This document shows, piece after piece, positions 43,847-53,554 of a DNA stretch of 64,000 bases; the first letter of the stretch is position 1; every line of letters starts with the position of its first letter. The translations under genes and the position numbers were made by a program. Source of the stretch: Coprovicinus avistercoris (lineage in GTDB: Bacteria; Actinomycetota; Coriobacteriia; Coriobacteriales; Atopobiaceae); the NCBI GenBank assembly GCA_018714895.1, contig DVMQ01000014.1:1-64000 (forward strand), read 5' to 3'. A model generated the notes under the pieces. The model made no database searches, was not told the origin of the DNA, and saw only the letters and a list, made by a program, of their open reading frames with translations.

Positions 43847-46800
43847 ATGAATACCGCCTTTATCGACAATCGAGCGCACATTCTTAAAGACGAGCTCATT
43901 AAAGTTATTCGTTCTGGAAATCGTATATCTATAGCATCGTCTGTTTTCTCTGTTTATGCTTACGATGAGCTGCGTGAGCAGCTTGAGTCCCTTGATGAGT
44001 TTCGATTTATATACACTGAGCCCACCTTTTCTAAAGAACAGGTCAAGAAAGAACGACGGGAATTTTATATTCCTCGTTTAAATCGTGAACAAGGACTCTA
44101 TGGCACAGAGTTTGAAATAAAACTACGTAATGAGCTTACACAGAAAGTCATCGCTTCTGAATTTGCACAATGGGTGAAACAGAAAGCTCATTTCAAATCA
44201 CCGCAGGGAAACACAGCCGAGGTAGCACCAGCCCTGACTGTAGATAGTGGTGAAGATGTAGTTACTTATATGCCTATCAACAAGTTTACGGTTAGTGAAC
44301 TTGGTGTGGGAAATCATCCGACTTTGACAGGCATTACGAGGCTTGATAATAGCTCTTCGAAGTCATTTCTTACATTGTTTGACCAAGCTTGGGAGAGTGA
44401 CCAGCTTGAGGATGTTACACAGACGGTTATCGAGAACATCGAGCAGATGTATCGAGAGAATCCGCCTGAGTTCATCTACTATATGGCGCTGTACCGCATC
44501 TTTCATGAATTTCTTGATGACATTTCAGCAGATAATCTTCCTAAAGAAGGTACTGGTTTTCGCAATACCTCAATCTGGAATATGCTGTATGACTTTCAGA
44601 AGGATGCCGCCCTCTCCATAATCAACAAACTTCAGACCTACAACGGGTGCATTCTGGCTGATAGTGTCGGCCTAGGTAAGACATTTACTGCTTTGGCCGT
44701 CATCAAATATTACGAGCTTTGTAACCGCTATGTGCTCGTTCTATGCCCCAAGAAACTCTCAGACAACTGGATGGTCTATCGCAATCGGCAGGCCAACAAT
44801 CCGTTTTCCGATAAGCCTTTCCGTTATGACGTGCTCTATCACACAGATCTCTCGCGCAAGAGGGGCAGGACGGTCACGGGTATAGATCTCGAGACCTTTG
44901 AATGGGGCAGCTATGATCTTGTGGTTATAGATGAGTCGCATAACTTCCGCAATGGTGCGGATACAGCTCGCGCCGCGAACGAAGAGACGGGCGGTACCGA
45001 GAACCGCTACCAGCGCCTTCTCAACCGCATCATTAAGGGTGGCGTAGATACCAAGGTCCTCATGCTATCCGCGACACCGGTGAACAATCGCTTTCGTGAC
45101 CTGCGCAATCAGCTTGCGCTGGCGTATCAGGGCGATCCGGTTGGATGGTCCGAAAAGCTCGGACTTTCATCCAATATCGAGGATATCTTCAGAAACGCGC
45201 AAGGCGTGTTCAATTCCTGGTCGAAACTTCCATCTGAGGAGCGTACGACCCAAGAGCTAACCGATGAACTCGACTTCGACTTCTTCCGTGTCCTCGACCA
45301 AGTCACGGTCGCACGTTCGCGCAAGCACATCCAGCGTTATTACGACGTGAGTGCTATCGGACCTTTCCCTCGGCGCAACAAGCCCATCTCTGTCTATCCC
45401 AAGCTGTCAACGATTCCCGACTCGACTACGTACAGCGAAATCGCCAATTCGCTTGACCTGCTCAAACTTGCGGTATACATCCCTTCGCACTATCTGCTGC
45501 CAAGCGCACGGGCGAAGTACGAGGACAAGAACGGCAACCTGACGACAAGCGGGCGCGAGACAGGCGTTCGCAAGCTCATGGCAGCCAATCTGCTCAAACG
45601 GCTGGAGAGTTCTATCGCCTCATTTAGACTTACGCTCGAGCGTGTTCTTTCTGTCATGACTGCCTGCCTCAACACTATTGAAGCGTTTAAGACAGAGAGC
45701 CAGCGAGGAGGCTCTGGCCCCGCACGCGTTGACGTCTCCGGCTACGGAGAGGGCTTTGACCTCGATGCTGAAGACACTGACTTTATGGACTTCTCCGTGG
45801 GCGGTAAATCGCAGTTCGACCTGCGTGATATGGATTGGAAGAGTTGGGAGAAAGACGTTCGTGACGATGCTCAAACCATTGAGGGGCTTCTTGCGATGGT
45901 TCGGGGTATCGATGCGGAGCATGACGACAAGTTGCTTCGTCTTGAACATCTCATTGCCGAGAAGGTCGCACATCCTCTCAATCCTAACAACAAGAAAATC
46001 ATCGTCTTCACGGCTTTTGCTGATACAGCAAATTACCTCTACGAGCACATCTCCGAGTACGTGATGCGCGACCTAGAGCTCGGTGTTGCTGAGGTCACAG
46101 GTATGGGTGGCGGCAAGACGACCGTACAAGGTGTGCGCGGTGACTTGTCCGAGATTCTCACCTGTTTCTCGCCTATCTCTAAAGATCGAGACAAGGTGTA
46201 TCCGCGCCTTCGTGACAAGAACATCGATATTCTCATCGCTACAGACTGCATCTCAGAAGGTCAGAACCTTCAGGATTGTGACTATCTCGTAAATTACGAT
46301 ATCCACTGGAACCCAGTGCGTATTGTGCAGCGCTTTGGTCGTGTAGACCGCATTGGCTCTAGGAACAAGGTTATACAACTCGTCAACTTCTGGCCAGACG
46401 AGGATCTCGACAACTACATCAACCTCAAGGCACGCGTTGAGAACCGCATGCATGCGGTTGTTATGTCCTCTACGGGAGACGATGACTACATCAACGAGGA
46501 TGAGAAAGGTGACCTTGAGTATCGCAAACGTCAGCTCGAGCAAATGCGTGATGAGGTCGTAGATCTTGAGGATGTCTCTGGAGGCGTCTCCATTACTGAT
46601 CTTGGTCTCAACGACTTCCGCATGGACCTTGTCTCCTATTTCCAGGAGAATCCCGACATTGACAAAGCTCCCACGGGCATCGATGCCGTGGTGGAAGGTG
46701 ACGAGCCAGGTGTCATCTTTGTTTTGCGTAACGTCAACCAGCAGCTTGATGCCAAGACACGCAATCAGATTCATCCTTTCTACCTCGTCTATGTAAGCGA

Positions 46801-47113
46801 CGAAGGAGAGGTAGTTCACGGCTACCTTGATCCCAAAGAAACTCTTGATGCCATGCGTCGACTGTGTCGTGGCAAGGACGAGCCCGATACAGCGCTCTGT
46901 CGTGCATACAACAAAGCAACCAAGAACGGTCGTGACATGCGTGCTGCGTCGCAGCTGCTACGAAGCGCCATTGAATCTATCGTTGATGAGAAAGCGGAAG
47001 AGGATCTGGCAAGCTTCTTTACCGCAGGTACCACGAGCTTCTTGGAGAACGATGTGGCTGGTCTTGATGATTTCGAGCTCATCTGTTTCTTGGTGGTGAG
47101 ACCTCGTGGATAG
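43847..47113 (+). CDS. SNF2-type helicase of a type III-like restriction locus
   Basis: A 1088-residue superfamily 2 protein. The N-terminal 180 residues resemble the PLD-like domain often found before such helicases, but I see no intact HKD motif. The motor has Walker A ADSVGLGKT near residues 271-279, DESH near 361-364, LSATPVNNR near 405 and motif VI IVQRFGRVDRIGSRNK near 826-841, the SNF2/RapA pattern. The C-terminal 230 residues are unassigned. It opens the locus and is followed 4 bp later by the DUF4391 gene. In this context it probably translocates on DNA during defence. The ATG at 43847 follows GAGGCGG. The third codon position looks richer in C and G from about 44.8 kb onward than at the start of the gene. 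Confidence 0.85.
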   Translation: MNTAFIDNRAHILKDELIKVIRSGNRISIASSVFSVYAYDELREQLESLDEFRFIYTEPTFSKEQVKKERREFYIPRLNREQGLYGTEFEIKLRNELTQKVIASEFAQWVKQKAHFKSPQGNTAEVAPALTVDSGEDVVTYMPINKFTVSELGVGNHPTLTGITRLDNSSSKSFLTLFDQAWESDQLEDVTQTVIENIEQMYRENPPEFIYYMALYRIFHEFLDDISADNLPKEGTGFRNTSIWNMLYDFQKDAALSIINKLQTYNGCILADSVGLGKTFTALAVIKYYELCNRYVLVLCPKKLSDNWMVYRNRQANNPFSDKPFRYDVLYHTDLSRKRGRTVTGIDLETFEWGSYDLVVIDESHNFRNGADTARAANEETGGTENRYQRLLNRIIKGGVDTKVLMLSATPVNNRFRDLRNQLALAYQGDPVGWSEKLGLSSNIEDIFRNAQGVFNSWSKLPSEERTTQELTDELDFDFFRVLDQVTVARSRKHIQRYYDVSAIGPFPRRNKPISVYPKLSTIPDSTTYSEIANSLDLLKLAVYIPSHYLLPSARAKYEDKNGNLTTSGRETGVRKLMAANLLKRLESSIASFRLTLERVLSVMTACLNTIEAFKTESQRGGSGPARVDVSGYGEGFDLDAEDTDFMDFSVGGKSQFDLRDMDWKSWEKDVRDDAQTIEGLLAMVRGIDAEHDDKLLRLEHLIAEKVAHPLNPNNKKIIVFTAFADTANYLYEHISEYVMRDLELGVAEVTGMGGGKTTVQGVRGDLSEILTCFSPISKDRDKVYPRLRDKNIDILIATDCISEGQNLQDCDYLVNYDIHWNPVRIVQRFGRVDRIGSRNKVIQLVNFWPDEDLDNYINLKARVENRMHAVVMSSTGDDDYINEDEKGDLEYRKRQLEQMRDEVVDLEDVSGGVSITDLGLNDFRMDLVSYFQENPDIDKAPTGIDAVVEGDEPGVIFVLRNVNQQLDAKTRNQIHPFYLVYVSDEGEVVHGYLDPKETLDAMRRLCRGKDEPDTALCRAYNKATKNGRDMRAASQLLRSAIESIVDEKAEEDLASFFTAGTTSFLENDVAGLDDFELICFLVVRPRG

Positions 47114-47117
47114 CATA

Positions 47118-47744
47118 ATGCTGGGTCTGCCAACGACTGTTTTAGTGAGGCGGGTAATGCCCAAGAAGGCGTTCTACGAGCACCTTACTGTACCATCCGC
47201 TATTAAAGAGGAAATTATTCGGTGTATTGAACGCATTGAGATAATCGCGTCACTCAAGGCAACAAGTACACATATTCCAGCGGGTGAAAAAGTAGCTGAG
47301 ATTGATGTCCTGGGGCTCTATCTGCGTTCGTCGGAGGGTTCGTATGAAGTACCCTATGATGCCATTGATCTCATAGCGAAGAGCGTGCCTAACAAGCAGC
47401 TGTTTGTTTGCTTTGTCGACGATAAGGTGAAGTTGCTTGTGCGACGTGATCGGCTGTATGAGACGGCTTGGCAGCTGTGCGATAAAGCCGTTATTGAACT
47501 GCGCGGCACCAACTTAGATGAGCTCTGGAATAGTTTGTCTTCGCAGGTTGTGTTTGCCGATAGTGAACCTGCTGATTTCGTAGGACGTGTCGAGCGCAAG
47601 AATCGCATTGAGGTGTTGCAGAAGGAGCTCGCTACAGTCAATAAGAAAAGAAAGAACGAAAAGCAAATTCGGCGGAAAAACGCCCTCTTCGATCGCAAGA
47701 GGGCGATCGAAGCTGAGCTTTCCCGCCTGGAGGGAGAGCTCTGA
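47118..47744 (+). CDS. DUF4391 domain protein
   Basis: A 208-residue protein that I place in DUF4391 from its start MLGLPTTVLVRRVMPKKAFYEHL, the IERIEIIASLKATSTHIPAG block and the middle strand pattern PNKQLFVCFVDDKVKLLVRR. Its last 50 residues form a basic coiled coil (LQKELATVNKKRKNEKQIRRK). Function is unknown. I recall this family beside such helicases and type III Mod/Res genes, which makes it a probable subunit or adaptor. I prefer the ATG at 47118 by family start; a GTG at 47106 would overlap the helicase end. Its stop overlaps the Mod start by one base. Confidence 0.75.
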   Translation: MLGLPTTVLVRRVMPKKAFYEHLTVPSAIKEEIIRCIERIEIIASLKATSTHIPAGEKVAEIDVLGLYLRSSEGSYEVPYDAIDLIAKSVPNKQLFVCFVDDKVKLLVRRDRLYETAWQLCDKAVIELRGTNLDELWNSLSSQVVFADSEPADFVGRVERKNRIEVLQKELATVNKKRKNEKQIRRKNALFDRKRAIEAELSRLEGEL

Positions 47745-49687
47745 TGGAAAGGTTGTCGCGCACAACTGAGAATATCTTGGATGAAAATGTTGAGAAGCTC
47801 GCTGAGCTCTTCCCTGAGGTGGTGACTGAGGTACGCGAGTCTGATGGAAGTTTGCGTCACACCATCGACGTCGAGGCATTGAAGGCGCGCGTGGGTGACG
47901 TGGCGGAAGGTCAGCGTGAGCGCTACCAGTTCACATGGCCAGGTAAGCGCGATGCCAAGCAGGAAGCGTATCGTCCCATCGACAAATGTCTGCGCCCGTG
48001 CCCAGAGGAGAGTGTCAATTGGGACACGACTGAGAATCTTTATATCGAGGGAGACAACCTCGATGCGCTAAAGCTCCTACGCAATACCTATGCCGGCAAG
48101 ATTAAGATGATCTACATCGATCCACCGTACAACACGGGGCACGACTTCATTTATGACGATGACTTTTCGCGCGCTAAGGCTGATTACGATGCCGAGAGTG
48201 GCGACTACGACGAAGAGGGCGGACGGCTTGTCGCCAACCCTGAGAGCAACGGTCGCTTCCACTCCGACTGGTGCAGCATGATGTATCCAAGGTTGCTGCT
48301 TGCGAGGGATTTGTTGAGTGAGGATGGGGTCCTTCTCATTAGCATCGACGAACGGGAGTTGGGAAACCTTCAAACTATTTGCGACGAAGTGTTTTCAATT
48401 CGGGGGCGCGTTGCAACTTTTGCGTGGACTAAAACGTCAACCCCTCCGTCTCTGTCTTTCAAGAACAGGAAGACGATTGAGTATGTTCTTGCGTATGAGC
48501 GTGTGCCGAATACAAGTAAATACTTCGGATCAAAACTAGATAATGGAGATGCTCCATTATTGAATAGTGGCAATCCGGTCAAGACACTACTTTTTCCTTC
48601 TGGTGTGATTGAATTCCCCTGGATGGAGGAGGGAGTAATTCCCGCTTCTGGTGATGGTAGGGTCTGTTTCGCCAACCCAATCATTGTTGAAAACTATTTG
48701 AACCAAGATGCGGTGGAATTAACTGGAGAGTTTAAGTGGACTCAAAATACACTCAATGAAGAAATATTCCATGGAACTAAGTTTGTCGTAAAAAGCTCTC
48801 AGTTCTCAATCCGCTTCCAACGTCCTGCAAACGAGCTGTCATACAAAGCGCCAAATAATAATTTGGAGCTGAACATGAAGGCAGGAGTAGGAACTAATGA
48901 ATCTGCCATTTCCGAGTTGGAACAACTCGGCATGGGTGAGTATTTCGATTATCCCAAGCCAATGACATTGGTGAAGATGCTTATTAGGATGAGGGCGGAA
49001 ACAGAAAAGGATGCTCTTATCCTCGACTTCTTCTCCGGCAGCGCTACAACCGCTCACGCTGTCATGAAGCTCAACGCCGAGGATGGCGGCAATCGCAAGT
49101 TCATCATGGTGCAGCTGCCCGAAATTTGCGACGAAAAGTCGGAGGCTGCCAAGGCGGGATACAAGAACATCTGCGAAATCGGCAAGGAGCGCATCCGTCG
49201 TGCAGGCAAGAAGATTGCCGACGAGGTGGAGCAATCCAATCAACAGCTTAAACTTGGCGAGGAGTCTAAAAAGGTTCCGGACATCGGGTTTCGTGTGCTC
49301 AAGATAGATTCGTCCAACTTCGAAGATGTTACTGAGGTTCCGGAACTCATCACACAGGATGCACTATTCAGTCTTGCGGATAATCTCAAGCCTGGACGCA
49401 CAGCAGAGGATGTTCTCTTCCAGGTGATGCCGCAGTTTCAGATTCCACTCTCGGCACATATCGAGCGTAAGAATATCAATGGCTTCACAGTCTTCTCGGT
49501 TGATGATGGACGTCTTGTGGCCTGCTTCGATAAGGACGTCTCAACGGATACCATTACTGAAATGGCGAAAATGGGACCTGACTACGCTGTGATGCGCGAT
49601 GCTTCGTTTGAGGGCGACGATGCTGTCTCAAACTTTGATGAGCTGTTCAAGACATATAGTCCTGCCACCATTACGAGGGTGGTATAG
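47744..49687 (+). CDS. mod: Type III restriction-modification DNA methyltransferase (Mod)
   Basis: Mod methylates adenine N6 in an asymmetric site and gives the complex its specificity. The 647-residue chain has DPPYNTGH (motif IV) at about 126-133 before DFFSGSATTAH (SAM motif I) at about 427-437, the beta-class order of type III Mods. The region between, about 215-410, is the target-recognition domain. Codon use there looks more AT-rich than on both sides, suggesting domain exchange. The ATG at 47744 shares its A with the DUF4391 stop. The gene ends 5 bp from the toxin stop on the other strand. Confidence 0.93.
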   Translation: MERLSRTTENILDENVEKLAELFPEVVTEVRESDGSLRHTIDVEALKARVGDVAEGQRERYQFTWPGKRDAKQEAYRPIDKCLRPCPEESVNWDTTENLYIEGDNLDALKLLRNTYAGKIKMIYIDPPYNTGHDFIYDDDFSRAKADYDAESGDYDEEGGRLVANPESNGRFHSDWCSMMYPRLLLARDLLSEDGVLLISIDERELGNLQTICDEVFSIRGRVATFAWTKTSTPPSLSFKNRKTIEYVLAYERVPNTSKYFGSKLDNGDAPLLNSGNPVKTLLFPSGVIEFPWMEEGVIPASGDGRVCFANPIIVENYLNQDAVELTGEFKWTQNTLNEEIFHGTKFVVKSSQFSIRFQRPANELSYKAPNNNLELNMKAGVGTNESAISELEQLGMGEYFDYPKPMTLVKMLIRMRAETEKDALILDFFSGSATTAHAVMKLNAEDGGNRKFIMVQLPEICDEKSEAAKAGYKNICEIGKERIRRAGKKIADEVEQSNQQLKLGEESKKVPDIGFRVLKIDSSNFEDVTEVPELITQDALFSLADNLKPGRTAEDVLFQVMPQFQIPLSAHIERKNINGFTVFSVDDGRLVACFDKDVSTDTITEMAKMGPDYAVMRDASFEGDDAVSNFDELFKTYSPATITRVV

Positions 49688-49692
49688 CTATG

Positions 49693-50025
49693 TCAGTTTA
49701 TAGGTTCGTCAAAGTCCAGACGAGCAGTGTCCTGCGAGCTATGTACAAAGGTTTGTGGGTATACGATTTGATTTTGCTCATCAACCGTGTAGTAGATGCG
49801 ATAGTTTCTAACAGGTACTTTTCGCACGGCCACTCCTGTCCGTTTTTTCATGTCCTCTTCTTCGGGAAAGGCAAACGGTGTGTTGGCGAGCAGGCTAAAT
49901 GTGTTTTTCACGGCATCGAGCAGCGTCTTTGCAGCAATGGGATTAGCCAGGTCCAGGCTTATGTATGTGAGCGCAGATTCGAGTCTTGTCTTAAATCTTT
50001 TGGTAGGAAGAATCCTATAGCTCAT
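49693..50025 (-). CDS. RelE/ParE-family toxin
   Basis: A 110-residue basic protein with the RelE/ParE pattern. It has an N-terminal strand YRILPTKRFKTRLESAL, two helices (DLANPIAAKTLLDAVKNTFSLLANTP), then VAVRKVPVRNYRIYYTVDEQNQIVY with the conserved basic strand. Family members cleave ribosome-bound mRNA or inhibit gyrase; which applies here cannot be told. It overlaps the antitoxin gene by 11 bases, with the antitoxin first. The pair runs opposite to mod and res. Confidence 0.85.
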   Translation of the reverse strand: MSYRILPTKRFKTRLESALTYISLDLANPIAAKTLLDAVKNTFSLLANTPFAFPEEEDMKKRTGVAVRKVPVRNYRIYYTVDEQNQIVYPQTFVHSSQDTARLDFDEPIN

Positions 50026-50317
50026 ACTTCTCCCTCAGTTCATCGACAAGCTCAAAAGCGTCTTGAGTGCGACCAGCTGCTATATCTGCCTCACTTGCGC
50101 GTATATCAGCAGCGATTTGTTCGAGTTCGAGCTCTCGCAGTGCCTTTGCAGCAGCAATTTGACGCTGTTCCTCGACGTATGTCTCGAAGGAGTTGCAGTT
50201 CATGATGACCATGTCGCCGTATCCATTTTTGGTGATGTAGATGGGCTCGGACGTTGCTGCACACATCTCGGACATCTTGGCGGTGTCCTTGAGTTCTTTG
50301 ATGGGGATGATTGTCAT
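50015..50317 (-). CDS. Phd/YefM-family antitoxin
   Basis: A 100-residue antitoxin. The N-terminal part (MTIIPIKELKDTAKMSEMC...EPIYITKNGYGDMVIMN) is the Phd/YefM DNA-binding fold, and the C-terminal half is an acidic helical tail that would wrap the toxin. Such antitoxins repress their own promoter, which should lie in 50318-50390, shared with the divergent res gene. The ATG at 50317 follows TAGGAGGCAC. Confidence 0.9.
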   Translation of the reverse strand: MTIIPIKELKDTAKMSEMCAATSEPIYITKNGYGDMVIMNCNSFETYVEEQRQIAAAKALRELELEQIAADIRASEADIAAGRTQDAFELVDELREKYEL

Positions 50318-50390
50318 AATATGTGCCTCCTAACCATATGACAATAATCCCATTTTATACCCATAGTTGGTAGATAGTTAGGTCAAAGAT

Positions 50391-53300
50391 ATGGAATTCA
50401 AGTTTAGTATCCAGGAATATCAGACTCGCGCAGCGGACGCTGTGGCGCGCGTATTTGAAGGACAGCCCAAGGTTGAGGAACAGCAGTTTGTGCGTGACTT
50501 GGGCCAAGCATACGTTAATGCTAAAACCGGGACCGCTGGTATACAGTTTGATTCTGCGGATGGCTATCGTAATGCCCCTCTTGTACTGAATGATTCAACG
50601 TTGCTCGAGAATATCAACAAGGTGCAGGATAGCAACGGAATTATTCGTTCCGATTCCCTCCATCACGCGCTCGGTGCTTGCGAGCTCGATGTGGAGATGG
50701 AGACGGGTACTGGCAAAACCTACGTCTACACCGAGACAATCTTTGAATTAAACCGCCGTTATGGGTGGTCGAAGTTTATTATCGTGGTGCCGAGTGTTGC
50801 CATCCGTGAGGGTGTGGCAAAGTCGCTCGAAACAACGGAGCGTCACTTTGCCGAACGCTACGAAAAACGCATCTGGTGGTTTGTCTACAACAGCAGTCGT
50901 CTCAATGAACTCGATAGCTTTGCTAGTCGTAATGACATCTCCGTAATGATTATCAATATGCAAGCCTTCAATGCATTTGATGAGTCTAAGAGCAAGGAAG
51001 GGCGCGGCGGTGATAAGACTGCACGCATTATGTTTTCCGAGCGTGATGACTTTGGTAGCCGCCGGCCAGTTGATGTGCTTGCAGCTACTAACCCTATTCT
51101 CATTCTGGATGAGCCCCAGAAGATGGGTAAGAAAAACAGTGCAACACGTAAGGCTATGCAACAATTTCATCCACTGTTTTCGCTCAACTATTCTGCAACA
51201 CATACAGAGCATCACAATGAGGTATACGCACTCGATGCGCTTGATGCATACAATATGCGCCTGGTAAAGCGCATTGAGGTTAAGGGCTTCGAGGTGCGTG
51301 GTATGCGGGGAACCGATGCGTATCTCTGTCTACAGGAAATTAGAGTCAGTAAAGATAAGCCGCCTGTGGCGATCATTGAATTCACTCATCAGATGGCGAG
51401 CGGGAGCATAAAACGTTGGACAAGACGTTTCAACGAGGGCGATGATATATATGTCGCTTCTGGTGAGCTTGAGGCATATCGTAACGACTTTGTAATTGCA
51501 GAGATTGTGCCTGATCAACCCGCCATTCTTGGATATGTGCGTTTTCGTAATGGCGAAGAGCTTCGCTGCGGCGAAGTAGTGGGAGATTCTACGGGCAACG
51601 ATTTACGTCGTGTGCAAATACGTGAAACTATCAAAAGCCATCTTCAGAAGGAAGAGATTCTCTACGAACGTGGTATTAAGTGCCTCTCACTATTCTTTAT
51701 TGATGAGGTAGCAAAGTACCGGGCGTATGACGATGATGGTAATCCGCTTACAGTGGGCTATGGCAAGATGTTTGAGGAGGAGTATGCCGCAGCAGTATTA
51801 GAGCGGTTGCGAAACCCGAAGATTGGTGACGATCTTCCAAATTCATACGTGTCATATCTTGCGAGCTTTACCGCCGATCAGGTTCACAAGGGTTACTTTT
51901 CCATTGATAAAAAGGGACATGCAATCAATAGTAAAACTAAACGTGGGAGTGAGGATTCGGATGACCAAAGTGCCTACGACCTCATTCTTAAGAACAAGGA
52001 GCAGTTGCTTTCCTTTGAGGAGCCCACACGCTTTATCTTTTCGCACTCGGCACTGCGTGAAGGTTGGGACAATCCCAATGTGTTCCAGATTTGTACATTG
52101 AAAGAGTCGGGTTCAGAGACAAGTAAGCGCCAAGAAGTAGGTCGCGGTATGCGTCTTTGCGTGAATTGCGACGGCGATCGTCAGGATGTGGCGGCGCTGG
52201 GTGAGAGTATGGTGCAGCGTGTGAACCTACTTACGGTCATCACGTCCGAGAGCTATACGAGCTATGTGACAGACCTACAGAAAGGTATTCGTGCTGAGCT
52301 GCGCAACCGTCCCAAAAAGGTTGACGCATCCTTCTTCCAGGGTGTTACCGTTTCCAATGGAGCGGGTGTAACGACCATGCTAACTGAAGAAGATGCATCG
52401 GAACTCATGTATACACTTGTTGCGAATCATCTCATCGATCGTCATGGGGCTCCCACGCAGCGATTCCACGAGGAAGGACTCCAGTCTGTTTCCGCAGACG
52501 ATGTGGGTGAGCATCTCTATGACTTCTTACCTCAGATTGAACGTCTCGTTCAGAGTGTTTATGATCCCACAGCACTTGATGACATGATTGAGAACGGTTT
52601 ACAGGCCAAAACCTCTGTCAATCCGCTCAACGACAATTTCAGCAAGAAGGAGTTTCAAGATCTCTGGAATCGCATTAACTTTAAACATGCTTACACGGTG
52701 CATTTTGACGACGATGAACTCAGACGTCATGCCATTGCAAAAATCAACGAAGAGCTTCGAGTGTCCAAGGTAACGTACCGCATGATTACTGGCGAACAAC
52801 GAAATCGGGGGAATGAGAGCGAACTTACCAAAGGAGAGCATTTTGCTGTACAGCATACCGAGACACATGAGCTTGCAGCAAATTCAGTACAGGTGAAATA
52901 TGACCTGGTAGGTGAGGTTGCTAGAAAAGCAAGTATTACTCGCAAAAGTGCTGCGGCAATTCTTGCGGGCATAAATAAGTATAAGTTCCGTTTGTTCCAA
53001 GACAATCCCGAGGAGTTTATCGTTAAAGTTTCCGATTTCATTGTGGGCGAGAAGGCAACGATGATTGTGAATCACATCAGCTATAACCGTCTAAATGAGC
53101 GTTACGATTCTGCTATCTTTACTGAGGACATGCCTGAAAATCTCTCACGCGCTTATCATGCTAAGAAAAACATACAAGATTACGTGTTCCCAGACGGGAT
53201 GGCAGAGCGATCGGTGGAGCGGAAATTTGCCGAGGATTTGGATGCTGCCGATGAGGTAGTTGTATATGCCAAATTACCTCGCTCATTTCAAATTCCAACT

Positions 53301-53531
53301 CCGGTGGGAAACTATGCGCCTGACTGGGCTATTGCGTTCAAGCGTAATGCGGTCAAGCACGTATTCTTCGTTGCAGAGACCAAGGGGTCTATGAAGAGTA
53401 TGCAGTTCCGCGCCGTAGAGGAGGCTAAAATAAGGTGCGCTAAAAAACTCTTTAACGAGATGAGCGATACTAATGTTCATTACGCTGCGGTTGATAGCTA
53501 TGATGAACTGCTTGATATTGTGAGAAGCTAA
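50391..53531 (+). CDS. res: Type III restriction endonuclease subunit (Res)
   Basis: Res provides ATP-dependent movement and cleavage. The 1046-residue chain has Walker A METGTGKTYVY near 103-113, a DEPQ box (ILILDEPQKMG) near 240, NYSATHTEH near 267 and a late ETSKRQEVGRGMRL motif VI. A C-terminal PD-(D/E)XK nuclease has PDWAIAFK near 977 and AETKG near 995-999. All catalytic residues are visible. The ATG at 50391 lacks a strong ribosome-binding site. It is separated from mod by the inverted toxin-antitoxin pair, so it needs its own promoter in 50318-50390 or read-through. Confidence 0.93.
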   Translation: MEFKFSIQEYQTRAADAVARVFEGQPKVEEQQFVRDLGQAYVNAKTGTAGIQFDSADGYRNAPLVLNDSTLLENINKVQDSNGIIRSDSLHHALGACELDVEMETGTGKTYVYTETIFELNRRYGWSKFIIVVPSVAIREGVAKSLETTERHFAERYEKRIWWFVYNSSRLNELDSFASRNDISVMIINMQAFNAFDESKSKEGRGGDKTARIMFSERDDFGSRRPVDVLAATNPILILDEPQKMGKKNSATRKAMQQFHPLFSLNYSATHTEHHNEVYALDALDAYNMRLVKRIEVKGFEVRGMRGTDAYLCLQEIRVSKDKPPVAIIEFTHQMASGSIKRWTRRFNEGDDIYVASGELEAYRNDFVIAEIVPDQPAILGYVRFRNGEELRCGEVVGDSTGNDLRRVQIRETIKSHLQKEEILYERGIKCLSLFFIDEVAKYRAYDDDGNPLTVGYGKMFEEEYAAAVLERLRNPKIGDDLPNSYVSYLASFTADQVHKGYFSIDKKGHAINSKTKRGSEDSDDQSAYDLILKNKEQLLSFEEPTRFIFSHSALREGWDNPNVFQICTLKESGSETSKRQEVGRGMRLCVNCDGDRQDVAALGESMVQRVNLLTVITSESYTSYVTDLQKGIRAELRNRPKKVDASFFQGVTVSNGAGVTTMLTEEDASELMYTLVANHLIDRHGAPTQRFHEEGLQSVSADDVGEHLYDFLPQIERLVQSVYDPTALDDMIENGLQAKTSVNPLNDNFSKKEFQDLWNRINFKHAYTVHFDDDELRRHAIAKINEELRVSKVTYRMITGEQRNRGNESELTKGEHFAVQHTETHELAANSVQVKYDLVGEVARKASITRKSAAAILAGINKYKFRLFQDNPEEFIVKVSDFIVGEKATMIVNHISYNRLNERYDSAIFTEDMPENLSRAYHAKKNIQDYVFPDGMAERSVERKFAEDLDAADEVVVYAKLPRSFQIPTPVGNYAPDWAIAFKRNAVKHVFFVAETKGSMKSMQFRAVEEAKIRCAKKLFNEMSDTNVHYAAVDSYDELLDIVRS

Positions 53532-53554
53532 AATTTACAGGTTTTCCCTCTTCT

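Noticed and set aside
49690..50205. Plus-strand open frame of 171 codons after mod
   Set aside because: It is antisense to the toxin-antitoxin pair, both of which have clear family patterns and, for the antitoxin, a strong ribosome-binding site.
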